Shown here one piece after another: positions 50,939-61,273 of a stretch of 64,000 nucleotides of DNA (position 1 is its first letter; the number at the start of each line of letters is the position of its first letter). The notes below the pieces were generated by a model, which ran no database searches, was not told the DNA's origin, and was given only the letters and a program-made list of their open reading frames with translations. A program made the translations under genes and the position numbers. The DNA comes from XN24 sp047921455 (GTDB taxonomy: Bacteria; Pseudomonadota; Gammaproteobacteria; Steroidobacterales; XN24). The stretch spans positions 11,322 to 75,321 of the forward strand of contig JBLRWC010000011.1 in the NCBI GenBank assembly GCA_047921455.1. The letters are read 5' to 3'.

Positions 50939-51895
50939 GTGAGCAGCGGGAATCCGGACTTGGAACTGATTCGGGGAAAGCACAACCTGCGCCCCGGTCA
51001 CCGGGGATGCGCGGTGACCATTGGCAATTTCGACGGCCTGCACTTGGGCCATCGGGCAGTTTTGGCGCGCCTGGCTGCTCGTGCCAGTACGCTCGGTGTG
51101 CCGTCCGTGGTGATGAGCTTCGAACCCACGCCCCGGGAATATTTCATGGGCGTCGACGCGCCGCCGCGGCTGGCGCGGTTCCGTGAGAAGTTCCTGGGGC
51201 TCGCCGAGCAAGGCGTGGACCGGTTGTTTTGCGCTCGTTTCGATGCCGGCATGGCCATGCTCGAGCCGGACGATTTTATTCGCGACTACCTGGTGGATGG
51301 CCTGGGCGTGCGTTACCTGGCAGTGGGCGATGACTTCCATTTCGGCAAGAACCGGGCCGGTAATTTCGCTACCCTGCAAGCGGCTGGTCGCGAATACGGC
51401 TTCGAGGTCGAGGACACGCCGACCCGGACGCTGGATGGCATACGGGTCAGCAGCACGGCGGTGCGGGCGGCGCTGGCAGCCGGCGAACTGGCGCTCGCGA
51501 CGCGCCTCCTGGGGCGGCACTATGGCATGACCGGTCGCGTCATCGAGGGGCGCAAGCTCGGTCGATCGCTTGGCTTCCCCACGGTAAACGTGCGCCCGGG
51601 GCGACGCGTGTTGCCGGTTACCGGCGTATTTGCCGTGGTGGTCAAGGGCGTCGCCGAGCGGCCGTGGCCGGCGGTGGCCAACCTTGGCACGCGGCCGACC
51701 GTCGGCGGCATGGAGCCGTTGCTCGAGGCGCACCTGTTCGATTTCCGCGGCGACCTGTACGGGCGAAGAATCATGATTGAATTCGTGGCACGCTTGCGCG
51801 ACGAGCGACACTTTGAAGATATGCAGGGGCTGAAGACACAAATGCATCGCGATGCGGAACTCGCGCGGCAAATTCTCGCTGACGCGGGCTATTGA
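50939..51895 (+). CDS. ribF: Bifunctional riboflavin kinase / FAD synthetase
   Basis: A 318-residue enzyme that makes FMN then FAD. The N-terminal adenylyltransferase has GNFDGLHLGH and the RTLDGIRVSSTAVR loop; the C-terminal kinase has GRSLGFPTVNV and NLGTRPTVGG. GTG at 50939 is set by GGAGG 8 bases upstream; an earlier open frame overlaps murJ and is rejected. Confidence 0.94.
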   Translation: MSSGNPDLELIRGKHNLRPGHRGCAVTIGNFDGLHLGHRAVLARLAARASTLGVPSVVMSFEPTPREYFMGVDAPPRLARFREKFLGLAEQGVDRLFCARFDAGMAMLEPDDFIRDYLVDGLGVRYLAVGDDFHFGKNRAGNFATLQAAGREYGFEVEDTPTRTLDGIRVSSTAVRAALAAGELALATRLLGRHYGMTGRVIEGRKLGRSLGFPTVNVRPGRRVLPVTGVFAVVVKGVAERPWPAVANLGTRPTVGGMEPLLEAHLFDFRGDLYGRRIMIEFVARLRDERHFEDMQGLKTQMHRDAELARQILADAGY

Positions 51896-51908
51896 AGGGG
51901 AAGACACG

Positions 51909-54734
51909 GTGGCTGAATACAAGGAAACGCTGAACCTGCCGCGCACGGATTTTCCGATGCGCGCGGCGTTGGCGAAACGCGAGCCAGAAATGTTGGCGGA
52001 GTGGGAGTCGCGGGACCTGTACGGCCAGCTGCGCGAGGCGGGCAAGGGCCGGCCGGCGTTCCTGTTGCCCGATGGCCCGCCTTATGCGAATGGTGACATC
52101 CATCTCGGTCACTGTGTAAACAAGGTGCTGAAAGACATCGTGATCCGCTCGCGCACCCTGGACGGCTACGATGCGCCCTATATCCCCGGCTGGGATTGTC
52201 ATGGGCTGCCGATCGAACTGGTAGTGGAGCGCGAACACGGTCCGGCCGGCGCGAAACTGGACGCCAAGGCGTTTCGCGGCGCTTGTCGCCAATTTGCGCG
52301 CACCCAGGTGGATGGCCAGCGCAGGGATTTCAAGCGGCTTGGCATCCTCGGTGACTGGGAGCGTCCCTACCTGACCATGGACCCGGCCTACGAGGCCGAG
52401 CAGGTGCGGGCGTTCGCGCGTATTTTCGCGAACGGCCACCTGTACAAGGGCTTCAAGCCGGTGCACTGGTGCTTCGACTGCGGCTCGGCGCTGGCCGAGG
52501 CGGAAGTGGAGTACGCGGACAAAAAATCACCGGCCATCGACGCGCGTTTCTGGGTCGTCGACGACGCGGCACTAATCGCCGCCTTCGGTGGCGACGCCGG
52601 CACCAACACCGAGGGTCCGGCCTCGATCCCGATCTGGACGACGACGCCGTGGACCCTGCCCGCCAACCAGGCGGTGGCGCTGCATCCGGACCTGGAGTAC
52701 GCCCTCATCAGTTTCGCAGGTTCCGCCGGCCGCGAGCGCACCGTGGTCGCGCGCGAGTTGCTGGCGCAGGTGACGCGACGCTGGGGCATCGAGCACTTCG
52801 AGGAACTCGCGGTCTGCCGCGGCAGCGCGCTCGAGGGACTGCTATTACGGCATCCTTTCCTGCCGCGCGAGGTGCCGGTGATTCTTGGCGAACATGTCAC
52901 GACCGAGGCCGGCACCGGCGCCGTGCACACGGCGCCAGGGCACGGCCACGACGATTTCATCGTCGGCCAACGCTACGCCCTTGCCGTCGATAACCCGGTG
53001 CTGGGGGACGGCAGTTTCCGGGCGGGTACCGAGGAGGTCGAAGGAATGAATGTCTTCGACGCCAATCCCGTCATCGTGGCGCTGCTCGAGGCCCGCGGCG
53101 CCCTGCTGCACCATGTGCCGTTCAAGCATAGCTATCCGCATTGCTGGCGCCACAAGACACCGCTGATTTTTCGCGCGACACCGCAATGGTTCGTCGGCAT
53201 GGATCGCGAAGGCCTGCGCGCCGATGCGCTGACGGCGATCGCCGGAGTGCAATGGATGCCGGCCTGGGGCGAGAAGCGCATCCGCAGCATGGTGGATGGC
53301 CGGCCGGACTGGTGCATTTCGCGGCAGCGGACGTGGGGCGTACCGATCGCCTTGTTCGTTGACCGGGAGAGCGGCGAGCCGCATCCGGATTCCGTGCGCC
53401 TGTTGAACGAGGTCGCGGATCGCGTCGCGCGGGATGGCGTCGACGCCTGGTGGGCGCTCGACCCGGTCGAGTTGCTGGGCGAGGACGCGCCGCGCTACGA
53501 AAAGGTCACCGACATCATGGACGTCTGGGTGGATTCCGGCCTGATGCACCATTGCCTGAGCGCCACGCGCGAGGAAGTCGGCTTTCCCGCTGATCTCTAC
53601 CTGGAGGGCTCCGACCAGCACCGCGGCTGGTTCCAGAGTTCGCTGCTGACCTCGGTCGCCATGCATGGCGAAGCGCCGTATCGCGCGGTCCTGACCCACG
53701 GCTTCACCGTGGATGAAAAGGGCCGCAAGATGTCGAAAAGTCTTGGCAACGTGGTCGCGCCGCAAAAGGTCCTGAACACGCTCGGCGCGGACATCCTGCG
53801 CCTGTGGGTCGCCGCCACCGATTATCGCGGCGAGATGAGTGTTTCCGACGAAATCCTCAAGCGCATGTCGGACTCGTATCGACGCATGCGAAATACCGTG
53901 CGGTTCCTGCTCGGCAATCTGGACGGGTTCGAGCCGGCGCGCGACACCGTCGCGCCCGAGGACATGATTGCTCTCGATCGCTGGGCCGTGGCGCGCGCTG
54001 CGGCGCTGCAGGAGGAAGTGATTCGCGCCTACCGCAATTACGAGTTCCATCTCATTTACCAGAAGGTGCACAACTTCTGCGTGCTGGATATGGGCGGCTT
54101 CTACCTCGACGTGCTGAAGGACCGGCTGTACACGACCCCGGCCGAGGGGCACGCACGGCGCTCTGCACAGACTGCGATGTACCATGTCGCCGAGGCCATG
54201 GTGCGGTGGCTCGCACCGATCCTCGCGTTCACGGCTGAAGAGATCTGGTCGAGCCTGCCGGGCGAGCGGGGCGAATCAGTGTTGCTGTCGACCTGGTACC
54301 CGCTGCCGGACGCGCAGTTGCGCGCGGGCGATCCGGACTGGGAAGTAATACACGATGTGCGCGATGCGGTGGCACGCGAACTCGAATCCTTGCGGGCGGC
54401 CGGTCGCATTGGCTCCTCGCTGGATGCCGAGCTGGTCTTGTACGCCGCGCCCGAGCTGGCGGAGAAACTGCAGCGTCCCGGCGACGAGTTGCGCTTCCTC
54501 ATGCTGACCTCGGCGGCGCGTGTCGAGCCGCTTGAGCTGCGCCCGGCCGACGCGATTCCGCTGGCAGAATTCGCCGGGCAGATTTGCGCTCAGGTGGTGC
54601 CCGCGGAACACCAGAAATGCGTGCGGTGCTGGCATCACCGGCCCGATATCGGGGCGGACCCGGCGCATCCCGAGATCTGTGGCCGCTGTGCCGAGAACGT
54701 TGCCGGCGAAGGAGAGCGGAGACGCTGGGCATGA
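51909..54734 (+). CDS. ileS: Isoleucyl-tRNA synthetase
   Basis: A 941-residue class I synthetase. The HIGH motif reads GDIHLGH, the KMSKS loop GRKMSKSLGN is near residue 608, and a C-terminal zinc finger (CVRCW, CGRC) is present. The editing domain (about 200-400) is intact with TTPWTLPANQA. GTG start at 51909 with GGGG 9 bases upstream; the frame before it overlaps ribF. It is 13 bases after ribF. Confidence 0.97.
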   Translation: MAEYKETLNLPRTDFPMRAALAKREPEMLAEWESRDLYGQLREAGKGRPAFLLPDGPPYANGDIHLGHCVNKVLKDIVIRSRTLDGYDAPYIPGWDCHGLPIELVVEREHGPAGAKLDAKAFRGACRQFARTQVDGQRRDFKRLGILGDWERPYLTMDPAYEAEQVRAFARIFANGHLYKGFKPVHWCFDCGSALAEAEVEYADKKSPAIDARFWVVDDAALIAAFGGDAGTNTEGPASIPIWTTTPWTLPANQAVALHPDLEYALISFAGSAGRERTVVARELLAQVTRRWGIEHFEELAVCRGSALEGLLLRHPFLPREVPVILGEHVTTEAGTGAVHTAPGHGHDDFIVGQRYALAVDNPVLGDGSFRAGTEEVEGMNVFDANPVIVALLEARGALLHHVPFKHSYPHCWRHKTPLIFRATPQWFVGMDREGLRADALTAIAGVQWMPAWGEKRIRSMVDGRPDWCISRQRTWGVPIALFVDRESGEPHPDSVRLLNEVADRVARDGVDAWWALDPVELLGEDAPRYEKVTDIMDVWVDSGLMHHCLSATREEVGFPADLYLEGSDQHRGWFQSSLLTSVAMHGEAPYRAVLTHGFTVDEKGRKMSKSLGNVVAPQKVLNTLGADILRLWVAATDYRGEMSVSDEILKRMSDSYRRMRNTVRFLLGNLDGFEPARDTVAPEDMIALDRWAVARAAALQEEVIRAYRNYEFHLIYQKVHNFCVLDMGGFYLDVLKDRLYTTPAEGHARRSAQTAMYHVAEAMVRWLAPILAFTAEEIWSSLPGERGESVLLSTWYPLPDAQLRAGDPDWEVIHDVRDAVARELESLRAAGRIGSSLDAELVLYAAPELAEKLQRPGDELRFLMLTSAARVEPLELRPADAIPLAEFAGQICAQVVPAEHQKCVRCWHHRPDIGADPAHPEICGRCAENVAGEGERRRWA

Positions 54735-55249
54735 ACGAGGCGACGAGCGAGCAGGACTCACGGGGCAGCGCGCTGCCCTGGTTGTGGTTGTCCGTGTTCA
54801 TTGCTGCGGCCGACCAGGCGGCCAAGGCATTCATCGTCCTGAACTTCGAGCTTTATGAGCGTGTACAGCTGTTGCCGATGTTTGGCATCACCCGGCTCCA
54901 TAACCCCGGTGCCGCGTTCAGCTTCCTGGCGTCGGCCGGCGGCTGGCAACGCTGGTTTTTCATCACCATCGCCGTGGTGGTGACACTGCTGGTGTGTGTC
55001 TGGCTGCGGCGCCTGCCGCGCCGGGGCCAGGGGTGGCTGGCGGCCTCGCTGGCGCTGATCGTCGGTGGCGCCGTCGGCAACGTCCTCGACCGGGTCTTTC
55101 GCGGCTACGTCGTCGACTTTCTCAGCTTGCACTGGGAAGGCTGGTTCTTTCCGGCTTTCAACGTTGCCGACGCAGCCATCACGGTCGGCGCGGTCATCCT
55201 GCTGGCCGAAAGCTTCTTTGACGGCCGGCGAAAAAAGAAAATCATCTGA
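54731..55249 (+). CDS. lspA: Lipoprotein signal peptidase
   Basis: A 172-residue inner-membrane aspartyl peptidase that removes signal peptides from prolipoproteins. Four helices; catalytic Asp residues in NVLDRVFRGYVVDFL and in FNVADAAITVGAV. ATGA overlap with ileS, as in many gammaproteobacteria. Confidence 0.96.
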   Translation: MNEATSEQDSRGSALPWLWLSVFIAAADQAAKAFIVLNFELYERVQLLPMFGITRLHNPGAAFSFLASAGGWQRWFFITIAVVVTLLVCVWLRRLPRRGQGWLAASLALIVGGAVGNVLDRVFRGYVVDFLSLHWEGWFFPAFNVADAAITVGAVILLAESFFDGRRKKKII

Positions 55250-55305
55250 AGCGGCTCGTGGCAGCCGCAGCCGAATTTTTCCGAGCAATTTTGCGGAGTT
55301 CCAGT

Positions 55306-58300
55306 ATGCGACCTTTTCTGTTTTTGCTGTTTCTCACGGCCTGTTTCGTGCCGGTGTCGGGCGATGCCGATACCGATACACGGCTGCTGCGCTTTCCCGA
55401 CATTCATGGTGACCGCGTGGTTTTTGTACACGGCGGCGATATCTATACAGCGTCGGTCGCGGGCGGGGTGGCGCACCGCCGCACGTCGCACGAGGGCCAG
55501 GAACTCTATCCGAAGTTTTCGCCGGACGGCCAGTGGATCGCGTTTTCCGCGGAGTATTCCGGCACCCGCCAGGTCTGGGTGATGCCGGTCGAGGGCGGCC
55601 CGCCGCGCCAGCTGACTTTCTATGGCGATGTGGGCCCGATGCCGCCGCGTGGCGGCACGGATTATCGTGTGCTCGACTGGACGCCGGACGGACGCCATAT
55701 CCTGGTGCGCGCGAATCGCACGCCATACGGGGAACGCGACGGCGTGCCCATGCTGGTGCCGTTCGAAGGCGGGATGGAACAGCGGCTCGGCCCGCCGGAA
55801 ACCGGCGGCGGCATGTTGTCGGCCGACGGCAAAACCTATGTCTACACGCCGATCGATCGCGAGTTTCGCACCTGGAAGCGGCATCGCGGCGGACGGGCGC
55901 AAAATGTCTGGACCTACGACCTGGTGAATAACACCTCGCAACAGCTGACCGATTTCATCGGCACCGACCACCAGCCGATGTGGGTTGACGGCACCATCTA
56001 TTTTGTCTCGGACCGGGACTTCACGCTGAACCTGTTTGCCATGGACATGGATGGCGGCAACCTGCGCAAGATCACCGAGTTCGATGAATTCGACGTGTTG
56101 TGGCCAAGCTCCGATCGCCGCCGGGTGGTGTTCGAGAACGGCGGCTATATCTGGCTGCATGACCCGGGCCGCGGCGACACACGCCGCCTGTCCATCGAGG
56201 TGCGCGGCGACCAGCCGCATACCCTGCCGGTTTTCAAGAACGTCACGGCGCAGGTCGAGAGTTTCGACGTGGCGCCCGGGGGTGAGCGCGCGGTGTTCGG
56301 CGCACGCGGCGAGGTATTCACGGTCCCGGCGCAGCATGGTGAGATCCGCAATATATCCCGCACCCCCGGGGCGCGCGAAATCAGTGTGGCATGGTCGCCC
56401 GACGGCCAGTGGATAGCCTACCTGTCCGATACCACCGGCGAGTACGAAATCTATATCCGTCCGCAGGACGGCAGCGGTGAGCCAAGGCGTATCACCCAGG
56501 ACGGCACCGTGTGGCGTTTCCCGCCGGCCTGGTCGCCCGATTCAAAAAAGCTGGCATTTGCCGACAGCGCCAACCGCCTCAGTTTTGTGGATATCGATTC
56601 CGGGCGTGTGCAGCAAGTCGATGCCACCAGCTACACCAACCAGTCGTTCCGCGACCTGACCCAGTATGTCTGGGCGCCGGACAGCCAGTGGCTTGCCTAC
56701 ACAAAGGTCAATGAGAGTTTCAACAGCTCGATCTGGGTGTATTCGCTGCGTGACCGGCAGGCGCGCCAGCTGACACCGGACGAGACCAACGAACAGAACC
56801 CGGCCTTCGACCCGCAGGGGCGTTACCTGTATTTCACCTCGACACGGGACTGGAACCTCGCGTTTTCCTCGTACGAGTTCAATTACATTTATAACGAGGC
56901 TACGCGAATTTTCGCAGCGACACTGGCGGCGGATGGCCCGGCATTGAACCGGCCGCGCAGCGACGAAGTGGGGGCCGCTGCGGGCGACGACCAAGAAAAG
57001 AAGTCGGGCGACAATGACAGTAAGTCCAGCACGCCGGCAGTGAAGTTTGACGTGGAGGGCTTCAACGAGCGCGTCACCGTGCTTGATGTTTCCTCCGGCA
57101 ATCATGTTGGCCTGGCGGCAAACGATAGCGGGTTGTTCTTTCTCTCGTCAGGCGGGAACGGCGCCGAGTTGCGTTTTTACGATTTGGACAAGCGTGCGGC
57201 CGAGAGTGTGCTGGCCGGCGTTACGGGCTATGCGTTGGCGGCCGACGGCAAAAAACTGTTGTGGCGCCAGCGGGACAAGTTCGGCATTGCAGACGCGAAG
57301 CCGGGCGTGGATGCCGGCAAGACCGCGCTTGACCTCAAGCGCCTCGAGATGCGCGTGGACCCGCGACTCGAATGGCAGCAAATCTACGTCGATGCCTGGC
57401 GAATCCTGCGCGACTGGTTCTGGGACCCAGGTCACCATGGCCAGGACTGGCCGGCAATTCGTGATCGCTACGCACCCCTGGTCGAACATGTCGCCCACCG
57501 TGCGGACCTGGATTACATCCTGGGCGAACTGGGTGGCGAACTGAATGCGGGCCATATCTACGTGAACAGCAGCCCGGACATGGCCTCGGTCGAGCGCGTT
57601 CCCGGCGGCATGCTGGGGGCCTTGATCGAGGCCCATGAATCCGGCTATTTCCGCATCGCCAGGATCTACCCGGGCGAAAACTGGCATGACTACTATCGCT
57701 CCCCGCTCACCGAGGCCGGTGTCACGGCCAGCGTCGGTGATTTCATCCTCGCGGTGGACGGCGTCAGCACGCGCGGCGTGGATAACTTTTATCGCCTGCT
57801 CGAGAACAAGGGTGATCGCGTGGTGCAGTTGACGCTCAACAGTCGGCCCGCCGAGCGGGGCGCCCGCGTCGAGCAGGTCAAGACCGTCGCCAGCGAGGTC
57901 AACCTGCGCTATCTCGACTGGGTGACCGAAAATCGCCGCCGGGTGCATGAGCTTTCTGGTGGGCGCGTGGGCTACATCCACGTGCCGAACACGGCCGTAC
58001 AGGGCAACCGGGAACTGCTCAAGGGGATGCTGGCCGAGGCGCGCCGCGACGCCTTGATCATTGACGATCGATACAATGGCGGCGGCTTCATTCCGGACCG
58101 CATGATCGAGTTGCTGGCGCGCACGCCGCTGAACTACTGGGTGTGGCGCGGTTTCGAACCGCAACCCCGGCCGCTGCTCAGTCATGACGGCCCCAAGGCC
58201 ATGCTGATCAACGGCCTTGCCAGTTCGGGCGGAGACGCGCTGCCTTATTACTTCCGCAAGCTCGGCCTGGGTACGCTGATCGGCACGCGCACCTGGGGCG

Positions 58301-58572
58301 GACTGATCGGCATCAGCGGTAACCCCGGCCTGATCGATGGTGGCAGCATCATTCCGGCAACTTTCCGTTTTCTCGATACCGATGGCAACTGGGCGGTGGA
58401 GGACGAAGGTGTGGCGCCGGATATCGAGGTGATCGATCGTCCCGAGGCGATTGCTGCGGGGCGTGATCCCAGCCTGGAGAAAGCCGTCGAGGTCCTGCTC
58501 GAGGAGCTCGACGAGAATCCGCCGCGCCGCATCGAGACGCCGCCGGCGCCGACCGATTTCCGCTTCCAATGA
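55306..58572 (+). CDS. Tricorn-like S41 protease, secreted
   Basis: A 1088-residue protein with a signal peptide (cleavage near VSGDA), two N-terminal propellers (about 25-330 and 330-680), a PDZ domain (about 740-850) and an S41 protease core. The His in LNAGHIYV, the nucleophile Ser in NGLASSGGDALPYY and the Glu in VEDEGVAPDIEV match the tricorn catalytic set, although the usual Ser before the His is Gly here. ATG at 55306 with GGAG 8 bases upstream. It lies between lspA and ispH, where fkpB often is. It would cut peptides in the periplasm. Confidence 0.9.
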   Translation: MRPFLFLLFLTACFVPVSGDADTDTRLLRFPDIHGDRVVFVHGGDIYTASVAGGVAHRRTSHEGQELYPKFSPDGQWIAFSAEYSGTRQVWVMPVEGGPPRQLTFYGDVGPMPPRGGTDYRVLDWTPDGRHILVRANRTPYGERDGVPMLVPFEGGMEQRLGPPETGGGMLSADGKTYVYTPIDREFRTWKRHRGGRAQNVWTYDLVNNTSQQLTDFIGTDHQPMWVDGTIYFVSDRDFTLNLFAMDMDGGNLRKITEFDEFDVLWPSSDRRRVVFENGGYIWLHDPGRGDTRRLSIEVRGDQPHTLPVFKNVTAQVESFDVAPGGERAVFGARGEVFTVPAQHGEIRNISRTPGAREISVAWSPDGQWIAYLSDTTGEYEIYIRPQDGSGEPRRITQDGTVWRFPPAWSPDSKKLAFADSANRLSFVDIDSGRVQQVDATSYTNQSFRDLTQYVWAPDSQWLAYTKVNESFNSSIWVYSLRDRQARQLTPDETNEQNPAFDPQGRYLYFTSTRDWNLAFSSYEFNYIYNEATRIFAATLAADGPALNRPRSDEVGAAAGDDQEKKSGDNDSKSSTPAVKFDVEGFNERVTVLDVSSGNHVGLAANDSGLFFLSSGGNGAELRFYDLDKRAAESVLAGVTGYALAADGKKLLWRQRDKFGIADAKPGVDAGKTALDLKRLEMRVDPRLEWQQIYVDAWRILRDWFWDPGHHGQDWPAIRDRYAPLVEHVAHRADLDYILGELGGELNAGHIYVNSSPDMASVERVPGGMLGALIEAHESGYFRIARIYPGENWHDYYRSPLTEAGVTASVGDFILAVDGVSTRGVDNFYRLLENKGDRVVQLTLNSRPAERGARVEQVKTVASEVNLRYLDWVTENRRRVHELSGGRVGYIHVPNTAVQGNRELLKGMLAEARRDALIIDDRYNGGGFIPDRMIELLARTPLNYWVWRGFEPQPRPLLSHDGPKAMLINGLASSGGDALPYYFRKLGLGTLIGTRTWGGLIGISGNPGLIDGGSIIPATFRFLDTDGNWAVEDEGVAPDIEVIDRPEAIAAGRDPSLEKAVEVLLEELDENPPRRIETPPAPTDFRFQ

Positions 58573-58604
58573 CCGTGCGGGGCGCTTGAGATAGAATTGG
58601 CCGC

Positions 58605-59543
58605 ATGAAAATCCTGCTTGCCAACCCGCGCGGCTTCTGCGCGGGGGTCGATCGTGCAATCGATATCGTGGAGCGCGCCCTGAAGCTGTTCGGCGCGCCC
58701 ATCTACGTCCGGCACGAGGTGGTCCACAATCGCTACGTGGTCGACCGGTTGCGCAAGCTGGGCGCGATCTTCGTCGAAGAGCTTGACGAGGTGCCGGCGG
58801 GCGCCACCGTCATTTTCAGCGCGCATGGCGTGTCGAAGGCGGTGCAGGCCGAGGCCGCGCGCCGCGGGCTGGAGGTGTTCGACGCCACGTGCCCGCTGGT
58901 CACCAAGGTGCACATGGAGGTGTCCCGCTATGGCCGTGAAGGGCGCGAAGTCATCCTGATCGGCCATGCCGGCCACCCGGAGGTCGAGGGCACCATGGGC
59001 CAGTATGACCGCAGTCATGGGGGCGAGATCTTCCTGGTCGAACATCCCGATGACGTGGCCGGGCTGGAAATCAAAAACCCGAGCCGCCTGGCTTTCGTTA
59101 CCCAGACCACACTGTCCGTGGACGATACGGCGCGCGTCATCGAGGCGCTCAGGCAACGCTTTCCTGCCCTGACCAGCCCGCGCAAGGAAGACATCTGCTA
59201 CGCCACCCAGAACCGCCAGGATGCGGTGAAGGCGCTGGTCGAGCGTTGCGATGCGATCGTCGTGGTCGGCTCCAAGACGAGCTCGAACTCGAGTCGCTTG
59301 ACTGAGATCGCTCTCAAGGCCGGCTTGCCCGGCTACATGGTCGACGGGGCCGACGACCTCAAGCGGGAATGGTTCGCCGACTGCGAGACGGTTGGCGTCA
59401 CGGCCGGCGCTTCCGCGCCGGAGGTGCTGGTCCGGCAAGTCATTGCGCGCCTCAAGGAATGGGGCGGCGAGGTGCCGGAGGAGATCAGCGGTCGCGAGGA
59501 GCACGTGGTGTTTTCGCTACCGAAGGTGTTGCGGTCCGCCTGA
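58605..59543 (+). CDS. ispH: HMBPP reductase (IspH/LytB)
   Basis: A 312-residue iron-sulfur enzyme making IPP and DMAPP, last step of the MEP pathway. Cluster Cys are in RGFCAGVDRAI, DATCPLVTKVH and DICYATQ; SSNSSRL and TAGASAPE are intact. It is 32 bases after the tricorn gene. Confidence 0.96.
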   Translation: MKILLANPRGFCAGVDRAIDIVERALKLFGAPIYVRHEVVHNRYVVDRLRKLGAIFVEELDEVPAGATVIFSAHGVSKAVQAEAARRGLEVFDATCPLVTKVHMEVSRYGREGREVILIGHAGHPEVEGTMGQYDRSHGGEIFLVEHPDDVAGLEIKNPSRLAFVTQTTLSVDDTARVIEALRQRFPALTSPRKEDICYATQNRQDAVKALVERCDAIVVVGSKTSSNSSRLTEIALKAGLPGYMVDGADDLKREWFADCETVGVTAGASAPEVLVRQVIARLKEWGGEVPEEISGREEHVVFSLPKVLRSA

Positions 59544-59568
59544 GCCGGTGGGGGCCCGCCCGGCATCG

Positions 59569-59979
59569 TTATCGCCAGCACCGCTCGACCGGCGCAGGCG
59601 TCGAGCCGCGCTGGCCCGACTCGTCGATCGTCAGGACCTGGCAGGCTGCGTCCGTGGCCTGCCGCGATCCCGCAACCGGCTGCGCGCTCGCGGTGAAACG
59701 CGCTTGATCAGCCGACTCGATGCGTAGTAGGTACCAACCGCGTTCGCTGCGATCAAAGCCCAGTCCAGCTGGCGGCGCGGGTCCCGCCTGGTCCGCATAG
59801 CGGCCGTGGACCAGGCGGTAGCGTTCCTGCGCCGCGGCGAGCGCGTAGAGCGCCGCGGTGGCGTCGCTGCGCTGGGTTCGTAACGTCACATCGCGCCATG
59901 TAGGTACGGCAATCATTGCCAGCACGCCGGCAATGACCAGGCAGATCAGCAACTCGAGCAATGTGAATCCCTGCTTCAC
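59569..59979 (-). CDS. pilE: Type IV pilin PilE
   Basis: A 136-residue minor pilin: short leader KQG, cleavage before FTLLELLICLVI with Glu at +5, then TWRDVTLRTQRSDATAALYALAAAQERY. It is part of the priming complex of type IV pili. A GTG at 59979 is preferred because it overlaps the pilX stop by GTGA like its neighbours; a GTG at 60006 is an alternative giving 145 residues. Convergent with ispH. Confidence 0.88.
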   Translation of the reverse strand: MKQGFTLLELLICLVIAGVLAMIAVPTWRDVTLRTQRSDATAALYALAAAQERYRLVHGRYADQAGPAPPAGLGFDRSERGWYLLRIESADQARFTASAQPVAGSRQATDAACQVLTIDESGQRGSTPAPVERCWR

Positions 59980-60431
59980 GGCGCGGGCTCTGCGTGTCGC
60001 CACCACGTGGGGCCAGGGACGCCTGGTAACGCGCCGCTGACCCGAAAGGCTTGCACGAGCGTTGTTTCAGCGGTACCCGCGCGGCCCCTGCTGGTGATTT
60101 CGAACAACCATTCCACCGGCCCGCCCGATGGATCGATTCGCGCCCTATCAAGGACGACAACGACTTGCCAATGACCGCCCTCGGGCAGGGCGCCCGTCGC
60201 GCTCCATGGCGTCGCGGCAGACCATTGGCCGGACTGCAGTGCGCTGGCAATCCCGGCTTCGGCCGCCTCGTGGGCGCGCAGGCGGGCGCCGGTGCGTTCG
60301 GCCATTCCCAGTGCCAGCGTCGCGGAGGTCGCCACGGCGGCGGACACGGCCATGCCGGCGGCCAACAGTACCAGTACGACTGCCAGCACGGTCCCGTCCG
60401 ACCTTGCAGGGACGCGTGGCTGGCCCTTCAC
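59976..60431 (-). CDS. pilX: Type IV pilus assembly protein PilX
   Basis: A 151-residue PilX-like minor pilin: hydrophobic segment TVLAVVLVLLAAGMAVSAAV after RSDG, and the PilX-type EAAEAGIASAL helix. It lacks Glu at +5, as PilX proteins usually do. GTG start overlapping the pilW stop by GTGA. No pilY1 gene follows it. Confidence 0.82.
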   Translation of the reverse strand: MKGQPRVPARSDGTVLAVVLVLLAAGMAVSAAVATSATLALGMAERTGARLRAHEAAEAGIASALQSGQWSAATPWSATGALPEGGHWQVVVVLDRARIDPSGGPVEWLFEITSRGRAGTAETTLVQAFRVSGALPGVPGPTWWRHAEPAP

Positions 60432-61273
60432 GGCGCGGCTCCGTTACGCAAGGGGATACTGCGCAACAGGGTGAAACGGCCCGGATCATCGGCCTCGAGA
60501 CGGACGCGCACGGCGACGATCGGGCCGGTGGCCGCCTCGGGCGCCACGAAATGGTTGGGTTGTCCATGGCCCGGTGTGCCGGGCGGATCCGTGTCCACGC
60601 CTACCATGACGTGCATCGCGGCGATCCCGGGCACGATTTCCTCGTCCACCACGCGCGGACCGCGTTGCAGCGTCTTGCGGCGTAGTGACGGCCGGGCGGC
60701 GTCGCCGGTGGAGCGGGGGCTGACGTAATAGGCCCGCGCGACCAGGTCACGGACTTCGGCCCCCGGGTCGGCGAGCGCGCCGTCGGCGTGCAACTGTCCG
60801 CGCCATGGGTCGGCATAGACCTGGAGAATCCCGCTGTCCGGTGCTGTCGCCTGCGTTGCCGCGCGCCGCAATACCAGCCCGGCACTGGTCGGCGGGGCGC
60901 CGCCGAACGGGGCGCAGGCCAGCGGCCAGCCGCCGGACCACGCTTCGACGGTACGCTCGAGGTCGATCGCCCAGTGGGTGTCGCAATCGCCGCCGACCGC
61001 GACAGCCAGCGGCGTGGCGTCGCTGCGCCGACCGGTAATCTGGTCAGCCGCCGGCACCAGGCCCCAGTAGCCCGCGTGTACCAGGTCGTACTCGAGCACG
61101 GCCAGTGCGATCCTGACCGTGTCCTGGGCGTCAGCCACGCGGCTGGTCTCGAACGAGAGCTGCAAGATCCGCGCATGCAGGCTGGCCATGCCGAGCATCA
61201 GCAGCAGCCCGAGGGCCATCGCCACCAGCAGCTCGACCAGGCTCAGGCCTCGTTCGGCGTGCAGTGATTTCAC
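60428..61273 (-). CDS. pilW: Type IV pilus assembly protein PilW
   Basis: A 281-residue minor pilin with cleavage site ERG/LSLVELLVAMALG and a long C-terminal globular domain containing paired Cys (GGDCDTHW and PLACAPF). GTG start overlaps the pilV stop by GTGA. A longer frame upstream to 61411 is in the pilV gene and rejected. Confidence 0.9.
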   Translation of the reverse strand: MKSLHAERGLSLVELLVAMALGLLLMLGMASLHARILQLSFETSRVADAQDTVRIALAVLEYDLVHAGYWGLVPAADQITGRRSDATPLAVAVGGDCDTHWAIDLERTVEAWSGGWPLACAPFGGAPPTSAGLVLRRAATQATAPDSGILQVYADPWRGQLHADGALADPGAEVRDLVARAYYVSPRSTGDAARPSLRRKTLQRGPRVVDEEIVPGIAAMHVMVGVDTDPPGTPGHGQPNHFVAPEAATGPIVAVRVRLEADDPGRFTLLRSIPLRNGAAP

